Source of the DNA: Hymenobacter lucidus
GTDB taxonomy: Bacteria; Bacteroidota; Bacteroidia; Cytophagales; Hymenobacteraceae
Direction of reading: 5' to 3'
DNA: 64,000 nucleotides
Assembly: GCF_020447265.1 (NCBI RefSeq)
Contig: NZ_JAJADR010000004.1
Span: 124,001-188,000, forward strand
Positions 43,394 through 52,383 of the stretch are shown here, piece by piece. The translations under genes and the position numbers were made by a program. Position 1 is the stretch's first letter, and each line of letters opens with the position of its first letter. The notes beneath the pieces were generated by a model. It saw only the letters and a list, made by a program, of their open reading frames with translations, ran no database searches and was not told the DNA's origin.

Positions 43394-45637
43394 TTACTGG
43401 CTCAACTCCTGAAAATACCGCCGGGCCACGCGGCCGGGCCCGGCTGGCCGGCCCGGCGCGGGCGTCGGTGGGGGCAACAAGTCAGTCAAAGCGGCTGCTA
43501 CCTGCTGCAGACAGGACTGGCAGGGCACCTGGCCGCGGCGAATTTCGGTGGTGAGCTGCCGCAAGTCGCGTACGGCGGAAAGGTAGCGGCCAGGGTTGCG
43601 CAGGGCCGCCTGCGCCGCTGCGCCGCTGGCCCGCTCCAGCGCCAAGGCTTCGGTGGGGCTGGCTTTGCCAGCGTGCTGCCGTAGCCGGGCTAGGGTTTGC
43701 AGCGCGGCCCGAATAGTGGCCTGGGAAGAAGTGGCGGCAATAGTTTGCTGCCGTCGGGAGGCAGTGGCTCCGGCTAGCTCGCCGGTGAGGCGGGAAGTGG
43801 CTTCGGGAATAATGGGAGGGTCGAAACCGGACTTGCGCACGTAGAGGCGGGTTTGCTGCTGCACCTGCTTGAGCAGGCGCAGAGCGCGGTATTCGTAGGG
43901 CAGCGCCTCGGCGGGGCGGGCGGTGCGCAGGCGCAGCTCAGCTTCCCACATCTGACTCAGCACGCCGCGCAGCTTGGCCTTGACGGCGGGCTCCAGAAAA
44001 TCGGCCGTTTCGGAGTCGTCGTGGTGATGCACGTAGGGGTCGAGCAGCGCGGCGGCGGCTTCGGGCGACGCATCAGCAGCGGTGGCCGGAGCGGCGTGGT
44101 CGTGACCGAGCTCCTCGGTTTCGGCGTGGCCCGGTTCTTCGGTGTGGTCGGCGTCGGCTGTGGGCGGGCGGGTGGCGCTCTGACCAAAGCTTTCCTCAAA
44201 CTCTTCGCCCAGAAATTTGCCGTAACGCAGCCGCAGCACTTTCTGGTCGTGGCCCAAGTCGTTGGCCCGGCTGCTGAATCCGGTGGGCGCCAGCTGGCGC
44301 CGCTCAACCAGTAGCTTTTCCGTATCGATGATAACCTGGCGCTGACTGCGGAAATAGGCCGGCACTACGTTTACGCCCATGGCCATGTCCGAGCCGGAAT
44401 CGTCCACGGTGGTATCTTCCCACTGCACCAGGTAGGTATCGGAGCGGGACGTGTGGCGGTTATTATCCCATGCTTGCACATAGAAATATACTTCGTCGCC
44501 GTAGGTGAGGCCCAGCGCGAGCAGGCGCAGCCGGTGCGTGAGCGTGGCCTGGGTGGGCTGGCCGCGCAGGCTGGAACTCAGGTCGGTGGCTACTTCCCGA
44601 AACTTCACCGCCTCGCCCTGACCCTGGGCTACGGTGGCTACCAGCCGCACGCTGGTCAGGCCATAATCATCACCTAACGCAAATTGCACTGCCACTTCCG
44701 GCTTTTGCCCAAACTCTACTAGCGTATAGGGCTTCGGCGTCCGGATCTGAATGGCCGGTGCCCGGTCGGGCTCTACTTCTACGGCGTAATCATCGGAAGC
44801 CTGCCCGGCAAACCGGATGCGGTACAGCGTGGAGGCTGTGAAGGTGTGGGCAATGGCAAACTGCAAGGGGTGGCCGGGCACGGGCCGGAAAGCCAGCCGC
44901 TGGCGGCCAATTTCCAGCTGCGGTGCCGTTGCCGCCCGCGAAACTTCGACTACCCATTGTACCCGGGAGCCTTGCGGGCAGCGGAAGGAAGGCGCCGAGG
45001 CGGCACTGGGGGCACGGCGCGTATAGGCCGGGGGCAAAATCCGGATGTGGGTGGTGGTAATTGTGGGCGGGGCCACCTGGCCGGGTTTGGCCGGGGCCGT
45101 TGGGAAGCACATGGTTACGCCCGGATTATTGCGGGAATAGGAAGACCCGGGCTGCCAAAACCACAACAGGATTACCCCCGCCAGCAGGCCAGTAGTAAGC
45201 CACCACGCGGCGGCAAAACGCACCGGCAGCAATGGCCGGGGCTCATCTTGCCGCAACCGCTGCAGGCGGGCCGCTACGTGCTGCTGCTGCAACCGGGCCA
45301 GCAAGTTGAGCCCGGCCGTGGGCTGCAGCAGTAACCCGGTGCTATCTTCCAGGGTGGGAAAGTGCCGGTCGAGCTGGCGGGCTACGGCGGCCAGGGGCTG
45401 CCGCCAGATATTGCGCAGCTGCCAGCCGGCCAGCCCCAGGCCCAGCACGGCTACGCTCAACACCAGCAGTTGGGTCTGGGGCAACCGGTAAGCCCCCAAC
45501 AGCAGCAAGCCGGCTGCCGCTAATGTGGGCAGTAGCAGCCGGGCCGTGCGCTGCCACCGGTGTGCCTGGCGAATCTGGCGCAGCAGGCTGATGCCCTCGG
45601 CCGAGGCAATTGGTGGTGTGGTCACTGCGCTAGTCAT
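43394..45637 (-). CDS. DUF4175-like membrane protein
   Basis: 747 residues. Two N-terminal TM segments (about 35-52 and 57-73) and a third at ~143-163, then a large outer part with an Ig-like strand region (PPTITTTHIRILPPAYTRR; EVEPDRAPAIQIRTPKPYTL), a linker rich in Ala/Glu/His (~480-530), and a long helical C-terminal half. This matches the DUF4175 architecture. The start overlaps the stop of the BatA gene as ATGA, so translation is coupled. It is part of the MoxR unit, and a role in envelope assembly or chaperoning is inferred. Confidence 0.82.
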   Translation of the reverse strand: MTSAVTTPPIASAEGISLLRQIRQAHRWQRTARLLLPTLAAAGLLLLGAYRLPQTQLLVLSVAVLGLGLAGWQLRNIWRQPLAAVARQLDRHFPTLEDSTGLLLQPTAGLNLLARLQQQHVAARLQRLRQDEPRPLLPVRFAAAWWLTTGLLAGVILLWFWQPGSSYSRNNPGVTMCFPTAPAKPGQVAPPTITTTHIRILPPAYTRRAPSAASAPSFRCPQGSRVQWVVEVSRAATAPQLEIGRQRLAFRPVPGHPLQFAIAHTFTASTLYRIRFAGQASDDYAVEVEPDRAPAIQIRTPKPYTLVEFGQKPEVAVQFALGDDYGLTSVRLVATVAQGQGEAVKFREVATDLSSSLRGQPTQATLTHRLRLLALGLTYGDEVYFYVQAWDNNRHTSRSDTYLVQWEDTTVDDSGSDMAMGVNVVPAYFRSQRQVIIDTEKLLVERRQLAPTGFSSRANDLGHDQKVLRLRYGKFLGEEFEESFGQSATRPPTADADHTEEPGHAETEELGHDHAAPATAADASPEAAAALLDPYVHHHDDSETADFLEPAVKAKLRGVLSQMWEAELRLRTARPAEALPYEYRALRLLKQVQQQTRLYVRKSGFDPPIIPEATSRLTGELAGATASRRQQTIAATSSQATIRAALQTLARLRQHAGKASPTEALALERASGAAAQAALRNPGRYLSAVRDLRQLTTEIRRGQVPCQSCLQQVAAALTDLLPPPTPAPGRPAGPGRVARRYFQELSQ

Positions 45638-47187
45638 ACGGCCCGAGGTTTAGCGGCAGTACGCCCGGCCACCCACCGCTCCAGCAGCCAGAGTAGGGCA
45701 GCAGCCAGCAGCAGCCAGGGGCGCATATCAATGGCCGAGGCACGGGCTGGCCAGGCAGGCTGAGGGGCTGAACTGGGCGGTTGCGGGGCGAGTATCTGCG
45801 CCGGAGCCAGCTGGCGCTGGTCGTGCGGGCTGAAGGTGTGGGTTGAGTCGGGCTGCAACAGCGGCAGTAAGAGCAGCGGCAGGTCGGGGCTGTCGGCCAG
45901 GCTGCTCCAGGCCGGGTGCAGGCGGCTATGAAACCGGTAGAATCCGCCGCGGCCGGCTTGCTGGTGGGTGAGTACCGGCTGGCCAGTGGCGGCCAGCCAG
46001 ACTACCGTGGCGGAGTTGTGGGACAGTGTAGTATCGAGGCGGCTTATCCGGTATTGCTCTTCCTGGGGCGTTACAGCAAAAGTAGTTGCAACCGAAGTGC
46101 CGGGCTGCCGACCGTCCTGCCAGAGCATGAGGCCCCGGGCGGTGCGCTGCTGCCAGGCAGCCGGCACCGGTGTATCAGCCAGCCAGTATAGCCAGTCGAG
46201 TTCTTTTGTCAGGGCAGGCGGAGTGCTGGCCACTGCCAGCTCCAGGCGGGGCGCCAGCCCGAGGGCAGCGGCCCGTAGTGCGGCCCGCATATAGCGCGCA
46301 TCCAGAGCATGGCCCGCGTCATGATAGACCCACACCCGCAGCGGCTGAGTTTGCACCGGCACCCGATTGGAATCGGTATCCAGAACCTGAATAAAAGCTT
46401 GCCCGCCAGCCTCTGACTGGTAGCGTAGCGGCGGCAAACCGGCTATGCGGGGCAACAGCAAGCCATTCTGTTGGGGCCGGGCCACGGTGCGGCGGCTGGT
46501 CAGCACGGCCTCGGTGGTGCTTTGGCTGAAGAGCAGGCGCAGGCTGTCGGGCGCACTCAGGCTGGCCCCGGTAAGCCAGGTAGTGCGGGCACCGGGCAGG
46601 GGCAGGGCTTGCCAGCTAACGGTGGTGGGCAGTGCCGGCCGGTTTCCCCGGAAATGGCGCAGCGTGGCCGAGGTATACACCCGTATCGGCTGGCCGGGAA
46701 ACGAATCGGCGGCCTGCTGCACACGGGACCAGAAATCGTAGGTAGCGGTGGCCGGCGGCCGTGGTGCGGTGCGCAGCTGTTGCCAGGTCGTATCCGAAAT
46801 GCGGGGAAAGTTGCGGCTGAGCTGGCGTAGCGCGAAGCCTCGCCGGCGCAGCGAGTCGATGGTGGCCCGCACGGCTTCCACCGATTCGGAGGCCAGCAGA
46901 TCAGGACTGATAAACACCTGGCCCAGCCGGGGCGGGGGCGGCTGCCGCCACACGGGCCCGCCTACTGCTCCGGCCAGCAATGCTACCAGCCCGGCGCGCA
47001 AGAGCAAGACTAGCCACTGTTCCAGCTTCAGGTTGCGCATCCGGCGGTTGGCCGCCACGGCCAGCCACCTTATGCTGCCCACCGGCACTGTGCGGGCCGG
47101 CCGGCGGTTCCAGAGGTGAATAGCCACGGGTACGACCAGGCCCAGCAACGCCAGCAAACCGGAGGAAGGGGCAAGAAACGTGAGCAA
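45634..47187 (-). CDS. BatA-domain (aerotolerance regulator N-terminal) membrane protein
   Basis: 517 residues. The BatA N-terminus is typical: LLALLGLVVPVAIHLWNRR, then a second TM at about 58-75 (EQWLVLLLRAGLVALLAGA), with the VGSIRWL and RRMRNLKLEQW stretch between them. A large periplasmic part and a C-terminal TM (PWLLLAAALLWLLERW) follow. No VWA MIDAS motif is evident, unlike classical BatA. A possible internal promoter lies just upstream. Confidence 0.85.
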   Translation of the reverse strand: MLTFLAPSSGLLALLGLVVPVAIHLWNRRPARTVPVGSIRWLAVAANRRMRNLKLEQWLVLLLRAGLVALLAGAVGGPVWRQPPPPRLGQVFISPDLLASESVEAVRATIDSLRRRGFALRQLSRNFPRISDTTWQQLRTAPRPPATATYDFWSRVQQAADSFPGQPIRVYTSATLRHFRGNRPALPTTVSWQALPLPGARTTWLTGASLSAPDSLRLLFSQSTTEAVLTSRRTVARPQQNGLLLPRIAGLPPLRYQSEAGGQAFIQVLDTDSNRVPVQTQPLRVWVYHDAGHALDARYMRAALRAAALGLAPRLELAVASTPPALTKELDWLYWLADTPVPAAWQQRTARGLMLWQDGRQPGTSVATTFAVTPQEEQYRISRLDTTLSHNSATVVWLAATGQPVLTHQQAGRGGFYRFHSRLHPAWSSLADSPDLPLLLLPLLQPDSTHTFSPHDQRQLAPAQILAPQPPSSAPQPAWPARASAIDMRPWLLLAAALLWLLERWVAGRTAAKPRAV

Positions 47188-47210
47188 CGCGGCTACGGGT
47201 TAAAGCGAAA

Positions 47211-47243
47211 CAAACATATACGGACCAGCGTCCGGGCCGGCAA
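47211..47243 (-). promoter_or_regulatory. Possible internal promoter before the BatA gene
   Basis: Minus strand: TTG (47243-47241), 22-base spacer, TATGTTTG (47218-47211), an exact TAnnTTTG, 23 bases before the ATG and in the only sizeable gap (77 bases) of the downstream half of the operon. Confidence 0.45.
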
Positions 47244-47264
47244 TCGGCGCAAAGACACTCCTCA

Positions 47265-48143
47265 TCAGAAAGAGGTGGCTTGGCGGCGGCGCAAAAATTC
47301 CCGCAGGGCCCCATCCAGCGGCTCGGCCGTGCTGAGCTGGTAGTAGTCGAGGCCCTGGCGGCGGGCGGTTTGGGCAGTGGTGCGTAGCCACTCCTGCAGG
47401 CGCTGCTGGTAGCCGGCGCGCTGCTCTTCGGCATTGAGTTGCAGCCGCTGGCCCGATTCCAGATCTTCGAACGTAACGGCGCCCCGGTAGCTGAAGGTCA
47501 ACTCGTTGCCGGCCAGCAGATGCAGCAGCAGTACGTCGCCGGCCACGGCCCGCAGGCGCATGAGCAGGGTGCTTATTTCGGTTTGCTCCTCGTACAGGTC
47601 GCTTACGCAGATGGTGAGGGCGCGCTGGCGGCGGGCCAGCAGCGGGGCCAGCTGGGCGGCGGCGGGAAAGTGGCCGGCCCCGGTAGTATTCTGCAGGGTC
47701 TGATAGATGCGGGGCAGCTGGCGGGTATCGGCGCGGGCGGGCAGGTGCACCAAGCCCTGCGGGTGTAGAATGCTGAGCGACACGGCGTCGCCTTGGTGCT
47801 GGGCCAGGTAGGCCAGGGCCGCCAGCAGCAGCCGGCCGTAGTCGAGCTTGGTCAGGCCGTTGTCGTCGCGGTGGTTCATGGAGGCACTGGCGTCGAGCAG
47901 CAGATGCACCGTCAGGCTGGTATCGACTTCCGACTCGCGGATGTAGTACCGGTCGGAGCGGGCGGCCAGGCGCCAGTCGAGGCGGCGCAGGTCGTCGCCG
48001 GGCTGGTAGGGGCGGTACTGGCTGAACTCCATGCCCGCGCCGCGCCGCCGGCTCAGGTGCTGGCCCGCCAGAAAGCCCTCGGCCGCCTGTTTGGCAGCTA
48101 AGGGCAGGTTGTGCAGGGCGTGAAGAAGTTCAGGAGTTAGCAT
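47265..48143 (-). CDS. DUF58 domain protein
   Basis: 292 residues, soluble. The DUF58 signature GAGMEFSQYRPYQPGDDLRRLDW is at about residues 36-58, followed by a VWA-like domain with DASASMNHRD (MIDAS DxSxS at ~88-92). These proteins are encoded beside MoxR ATPases and are thought to be chaperoned clients or partners. It is 88 bases downstream of moxR; the gap is filled by a 28-bp inverted repeat. Confidence 0.92.
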   Translation of the reverse strand: MLTPELLHALHNLPLAAKQAAEGFLAGQHLSRRRGAGMEFSQYRPYQPGDDLRRLDWRLAARSDRYYIRESEVDTSLTVHLLLDASASMNHRDDNGLTKLDYGRLLLAALAYLAQHQGDAVSLSILHPQGLVHLPARADTRQLPRIYQTLQNTTGAGHFPAAAQLAPLLARRQRALTICVSDLYEEQTEISTLLMRLRAVAGDVLLLHLLAGNELTFSYRGAVTFEDLESGQRLQLNAEEQRAGYQQRLQEWLRTTAQTARRQGLDYYQLSTAEPLDGALREFLRRRQATSF

Positions 48144-48149
48144 TTCTAG

Positions 48150-48231
48150 GTGTTAATTGTTCGTTGATTGTTGTCAGTTGTTAGGAGTAGGTGTCAGCAC
48201 GAACTAACAACTGACAACAATCAACGAACAA
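48150..48231 (-). repeat. 28-bp perfect inverted repeat between moxR and the DUF58 gene
   Basis: 48157-48184 and 48204-48231 are perfectly complementary (28 bp) around a 19-base loop. The arm starts at the base next to the moxR stop codon. Its composition (TTGTTCG, TTGATTGTTG, TCAGTTGTTAG) is the GTTGATTGTT variant of the octamer-type arrays seen in other spacers. Confidence 0.8.
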
Positions 48232-49209
48232 CTAAACAGATACCGCCTTTAATAGCTCAGCTACGGCATCATCGGGGGTGATATTCTCGGCTTCGGCGTT
48301 GAAGTTGAGCAGCACCCGGTGGCGCAGCACAGGCGGGGCCAGGGTATGGATATCATCCAGCGTGGCGGCGAAGCGGCCTTGGAGCAGCGCCCGAGCTTTG
48401 GCGCAAAGAATCAGGGCCTGCCCCGCCCGCGGGCCCGCGCCCCAGCGGCCGTATTCCTGGATGAATTTCACCGCTGAAGTAGCTGGCCGCGTGGCGCGCA
48501 CGAGCCGGTTCACGAAGTCGAGCAGCTCGGGGCTGAGGCTGACCTGGCGCACCAGCTGCTGCAGCTGCCGGATATCCTCGCCGCCCAGCACCGGGCGCAC
48601 CTCGGCGCGGACCGTGCCAGTGGTGCCGCTCAGCACGGCCAGTTCTTCCTGCTCGGTGGGGTAGCCAATGCGGATGTAAAGCAGAAACCGGTCGAGCTGG
48701 GCTTCAGGCAGCGGGTAGGTGCCGCTTTGCTCGATGGGGTTTTGCGTCGCCAGCAGAAAGAAAGGCTGGGGCAGCGCGTGTTCCTGGCCGGCGTAGGTCA
48801 CGTGGCCTTCCTGCATGGCTTCGAGCAGGGCGGCCTGGGTTTTGGGCGGCGTCCGGTTGATTTCGTCGGCCAGTACGAGGCTGGCAAAGATGGGCCCCGG
48901 GTTGAACTTGAACGAGCGGTGGCCGGTGCCGTGGTCTTCCTCCAGCACCTCGGTGCCCAGAATATCGGTCGGCATCAAATCTGGGGTGAACTGGATACGG
49001 CGGAAGGGCAAATCGGTGGCGGCGGCCAGGGTGCGTACGAGCAGGGTTTTGGCCAAGCCCGGCACGCCTTCGAGCAGGGCGTGGCCGCCGGCCAGCAGCG
49101 CCACCAGCACTTCATCGAGCACCTGCTGCTGGCCCACGATTATTTTGCCGATTTCCTGACGCAGCGGCGGTAGCTTGGCCAGCAGGTGGCGTACATCTTG
49201 TTCAGTCAT
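48232..49209 (-). CDS. MoxR-family AAA+ ATPase
   Basis: 325 residues. Walker A-type EGVPGLAKTLL (the usual MoxR variant), RIQFTPDLMPTDILGTEV, Walker B LVLADEINRTPPKTQAALLEAM, sensor 1 LATQNPIEQSGTYPLPEAQLDRF and sensor 2 follow in order. MoxR ATPases act as chaperones in assembly of VWA-domain complexes. It is the second gene of the unit; the DUF4159 gene precedes it by 80 bases. Confidence 0.95.
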   Translation of the reverse strand: MTEQDVRHLLAKLPPLRQEIGKIIVGQQQVLDEVLVALLAGGHALLEGVPGLAKTLLVRTLAAATDLPFRRIQFTPDLMPTDILGTEVLEEDHGTGHRSFKFNPGPIFASLVLADEINRTPPKTQAALLEAMQEGHVTYAGQEHALPQPFFLLATQNPIEQSGTYPLPEAQLDRFLLYIRIGYPTEQEELAVLSGTTGTVRAEVRPVLGGEDIRQLQQLVRQVSLSPELLDFVNRLVRATRPATSAVKFIQEYGRWGAGPRAGQALILCAKARALLQGRFAATLDDIHTLAPPVLRHRVLLNFNAEAENITPDDAVAELLKAVSV

Positions 49210-49289
49210 GCAGTTGAAATTTTCCGCAGCGGTTCACGGAGGTAAGCGCAGATTTTCGCAGAGTTGTTCTTAAAGGAAAAGCATGGAAA

Positions 49290-49913
49290 CTACGCCGTGA
49301 GAGCGTAGAGCAGGATATTGACGCCGAATTTGGTGTTGTCTTCGGCCAAAAAACGTTTGTTGCGGAAGTCGTAGTCCCACTCGCAGCCGTAGTCCTTGTT
49401 GGAGTAGAGCACGCGCAGCTTGCCGTTGATTTCGATGCCCTTCAGGTAGTCGTGCACCAGGTCGTCGCCCCAGCCGTTGAGCTCGAAGGACGTAGGCGGC
49501 GGGCCATCCGGAAACTTGAAAAACTGCGAGTAGATGGGGTGGGTTTTAGGAATTTTCTTCAGTGCCCCGGCCCCGAAACACTGCCGCATCTGCTCCTCGA
49601 AAGAGCGCGCAAACAGCCCGTCGATGTCGTGGTTGCAGTCGTCCACGAACACAAAGCCGCCGTTACGCACGTACTGCGTGAAGTTCTTTTTTTCCTGGGT
49701 TGAAAACTGCACCAGCCGGTGGCCCGAGAGGTAGCAGAACGGGTAGTTGAACAGCTCGGGGCTGTCGAGGGCCACGGCCTTTTCCTTCTGGCTAACGGGC
49801 ACCGTTGTGTACTGAATCAGGGAATGCAGCAGGTTGGCGGGCATTCTTTCGTCCACAGCATCCCAGTCGCCGGAGCGGTACTGGAGGCGCACGAAGGTGA
49901 AGGGTACGGGCAT
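49290..49913 (-). CDS. DUF4159 domain protein, first gene of the MoxR unit
   Basis: About 207 residues from ATG 49913; upstream codons give an unlikely Cys-rich stretch. The sequence shows FTFVRLQYRSGDWDAV at the start, a flavodoxin/GATase-like core (YVRNGGFVFVDDCNHDIDG), and HPIYSQFFKFPDGPP. DUF4159 accompanies MoxR/DUF58/BatA operons. There is no signal peptide from this start, whereas many DUF4159 proteins are exported, so the leader may have been missed or lost. Confidence 0.85.
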   Translation of the reverse strand: MPVPFTFVRLQYRSGDWDAVDERMPANLLHSLIQYTTVPVSQKEKAVALDSPELFNYPFCYLSGHRLVQFSTQEKKNFTQYVRNGGFVFVDDCNHDIDGLFARSFEEQMRQCFGAGALKKIPKTHPIYSQFFKFPDGPPPTSFELNGWGDDLVHDYLKGIEINGKLRVLYSNKDYGCEWDYDFRNKRFLAEDNTKFGVNILLYALTA

Positions 49914-50209
49914 GCGGGGCGAAAAAGAGCAGAGCAGACAGGAAACGATGGGGCAAAGACGGCAACCCGACCCGAAGGTGGCTTGGGCTGCCAGCAAGGT
50001 GAGCTGAAAGTACGGGAAAGTAGCGCTGGGAGCAGCCCGGGCAGCGCCGGTGCCACCCCGGGCTTGGCGTATTGGCTTACCAGGTCCGCAATTGGTGCAG
50101 CCAGCAACTCGGCCGCAGCCTTTAGCAAAAAGTCTGCGTACGAATAGGGGTGAGGCGGCCGTTAGGAGTCTTACGGGCAGTTTCTCAACCCTCTACCTAC
50201 AAACCTGCT

Positions 50210-50839
50210 ATGAAACGACTCAGCGTATTTTTGCTTTTTAGCATCTTTTTCTGGAATTCGGCCCAAGCCCAGCTGGGCGTAAAAGGTGGCCTTAATTCGA
50301 CCGTGCTACAGGGCACCGTGGGCACCGATGCCACCTACCAAACCTCCTACCACGCCGGCCTGTTCTACGAAATGCAAGTGCTGGGGCCCGTGTCCATTCA
50401 GCCCGAGCTACTGTATTCGCTGCAGGGTACCGAGCGCAAATCGGACCTGGTAAACTACCGTTCCAAGCTGCATTACCTCAACCTGCCGGTGCTGGCCAAA
50501 GTCACCATCGGGCCGGTGTACGCCGAGGCCGGGCCTCAGGTGGGCTTTTTGCTTAAAGCCCGGGAAGATGGCGTGATGGAGGTAGGCCAGGAAGGCAACG
50601 GCGAAGTACAGATTTCCAGCAACGACCGTAGCTCCTGGAACGACTACAAGAAGCTCGACGTGGGCTTTGCCGTAGGGGCGGGCCTAAACCTGCCCTTGGG
50701 CTTTGCTGTGGGAGCCCGCTTCAACGCCGGCCTCAGCGACATCAACAACGTCAAATCGGTGCAGGGCGTAAACGACCCTCAGCTTAAAAACCGTGTTTTT
50801 CAGGTATACGCCAGCTTTCAGCTACCCAATGGTCGCTAG
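50210..50839 (+). CDS. Porin-family outer membrane beta-barrel protein
   Basis: 209 residues from ATG 50210. Signal peptide (LSVFLLFSIFFWNSAQAQ), then an eight-strand barrel pattern: LGVKGGLNSTVL, VSIQPELLYSLQGTE, LHYLNLPVLAKVTIGPVYAEAG, VGFAVGAGLNLPLG and a terminal FQVYASFQL. This is the PorT/OMP_b-brl_2 type common in Bacteroidota. It is located in the outer membrane; ligand unknown. It is monocistronic, with a strong terminator. Confidence 0.9.
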   Translation: MKRLSVFLLFSIFFWNSAQAQLGVKGGLNSTVLQGTVGTDATYQTSYHAGLFYEMQVLGPVSIQPELLYSLQGTERKSDLVNYRSKLHYLNLPVLAKVTIGPVYAEAGPQVGFLLKAREDGVMEVGQEGNGEVQISSNDRSSWNDYKKLDVGFAVGAGLNLPLGFAVGARFNAGLSDINNVKSVQGVNDPQLKNRVFQVYASFQLPNGR

Positions 50840-50908
50840 CTGACCGGGTGATTCAGATTTTGGCGAGCTACCCGTTAGGTAAGTAACACTCTGCCCAGTA
50901 ATCATTAA

Positions 50909-50942
50909 AAAGGCCCCGGATTCAACTGAATCCGGGGCCTTT
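50909..50942. terminator. Bidirectional terminator between porin and lipoprotein genes
   Basis: 16-bp perfect stem (50909-50924 with 50927-50942), T tracts on both strands; it serves the convergent genes. Confidence 0.85.
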
Positions 50943-50952
50943 CGTTGGCTGC

Positions 50953-51384
50953 TTAGCGCGACTTAAGCTTACGCATGGGCGACAATGCGCTTCGGTTCAT
51001 CAGGTCGCTCGTGCCGCACCACCATACTGCCGGGTCGAGGCAGGTGATGGTGGCATACGATGTGCCGGGGCCGTCACTCGTTATCGGCGTTCCCAGCGTG
51101 TAACCGATTTTAATAGCCATGCCGTCGACCTGACCAGGCTCGTAGGTTTCCCAAAGCGGGCCGGTGGGCCGCAGCCGGGTGCCGTCGGGCAGTTCCAGGG
51201 TGGTGTGCTCGGTGGGGCACATCAGCGTGTTGCCGGGGCAGAGCCGCACAATGGCTACCGTGCCGCAGGGAGCTTCCGCGGGAGCTGGCTCCTCCGATTT
51301 GTCGGCGCAGCCGGCCAGGCCCAGGCCGGCCAACAAGCTCATACCAGCAACTAATTGACGGGCAGTAGTAAAATTCAGACGCAT
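50953..51384 (-). CDS. Cys-containing lipoprotein of unknown function
   Basis: About 143 residues from ATG 51384. Lipobox LAGC (Cys ~26). The mature part has several Cys (APCGTVAIVRLCPGNTLMCP; CLDPAVWWCG) that could form disulfides. No family is recognised. It should be anchored in the outer or inner membrane facing the periplasm. Confidence 0.7.
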   Translation of the reverse strand: MRLNFTTARQLVAGMSLLAGLGLAGCADKSEEPAPAEAPCGTVAIVRLCPGNTLMCPTEHTTLELPDGTRLRPTGPLWETYEPGQVDGMAIKIGYTLGTPITSDGPGTSYATITCLDPAVWWCGTSDLMNRSALSPMRKLKSR

Positions 51385-51550
51385 AAGTAAAGAGAGTAGA
51401 GTGGGAAAATAATGCTGGCAACCGCCGGGGCGGGTATACTTACGAGACGCCACCGGCCCGAATGGTTGCAGAGCTGCCGCACTATATGTGGCTGTGTACT
51501 TGCTACTCAACGCGGGCGGCACCTTCATTGCGTCAGCCCCGGCAAAAGCA

Positions 51551-51583
51551 AAAGCCTCCGCAGCTGTTGGGCGCGGAGGCTTT
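51551..51583 (-). terminator. Terminator after the secreted protein gene ending at 51610
   Basis: AAAGCCTCCGC (51551-51561) with GCGGAGGCTTT (51573-51583); the minus strand continues into T. Confidence 0.7.
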
Positions 51584-51609
51584 GTGCAGGCAATGCGAAG
51601 TAGTAGCCT

Positions 51610-52302
51610 TTATTGGCCAGAGCCCGGCGTACTGCCGATATGAGCGTTGAATTCCGTGATAATAGCCAGCAGGTTGCGGTAGTGGTAATCTTTTGTGCCT
51701 TGGCTTACTTTCGTGGCCAACTCGGGGTAATCCTGCAGATACTGACTCATTTGGGTTTTGAAAGAGCTGCGCTCCACCTTGATCAGGCTGCCATTGCGGC
51801 GAACAAAAAAGTGACTGTTGGTATACGGTACCGCCGTATGCAGCATGGCTCCCGCTATCGGAATGGGCAAGGGTATGCGCTGAGGCTCTGCCTGCAGAAA
51901 CACCTCCACCGGCCCGTTCACGAACCGCTCTGCCAGAATTTTTACCTTCTGCTCACCGGGCACCCGCATCGACTCGAGGTAGTGCCCCGCTACTGTTACG
52001 CTTTGCACCTGGGCTACCTGCACGGTTTGTTTGGCGGGCTTGGGCTTGCTTTTAGGGTGGGCCAGATAGTAGATAAATGTATAATCAATCCCGGGGTACA
52101 TCGTCTGTATGGGCAGGTAGCCCTGCACGGTGCGGCCATCCATCAGCTGCATTGAGCCGGGCATAAAGGATAGATAGTTGTTGGCACGATACACGGCCGT
52201 GTCAGCAAACGTTACGGTAGCTGCGGGCGCGGCCGGGGTGGTTTGCTGGGCGGCAGTAACGAAGGGCAATAAGAAAGCAGCTGCGTAGAGAATTTGCTTC
52301 AT
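51610..52302 (-). CDS. Secreted protein of unknown function
   Basis: 230 residues. Signal peptide (QILYAAAFLLPFVTAAQ), a short Pro/Ala linker, then a beta-rich domain with a conserved-looking segment DGRTVQGYLPIQTMYPGI and a late helical part (ERSSFKTQMSQYLQDYPEL). I do not recognise a named family, though similar proteins of this layout are common in Hymenobacteraceae. It is a single gene between terminators. Confidence 0.65.
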   Translation of the reverse strand: MKQILYAAAFLLPFVTAAQQTTPAAPAATVTFADTAVYRANNYLSFMPGSMQLMDGRTVQGYLPIQTMYPGIDYTFIYYLAHPKSKPKPAKQTVQVAQVQSVTVAGHYLESMRVPGEQKVKILAERFVNGPVEVFLQAEPQRIPLPIPIAGAMLHTAVPYTNSHFFVRRNGSLIKVERSSFKTQMSQYLQDYPELATKVSQGTKDYHYRNLLAIITEFNAHIGSTPGSGQ

Positions 52303-52331
52303 GCGGATACAGGCGAGAAAAGAATAAAAAA

Positions 52332-52357
52332 CGGCTTCCTCCCAAGGGAAGAAGCCG
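52332..52357 (-). terminator. Terminator of the TldD/PmbA unit
   Basis: CGGCTTC (52332-52338) with GAAGCCG (52351-52357), inner TCCC/GGGA pairing; the minus strand continues TTTTTTA. Confidence 0.75.
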
Positions 52358-52383
52358 CAAATTATGGAAATAAATCCCGCCGG

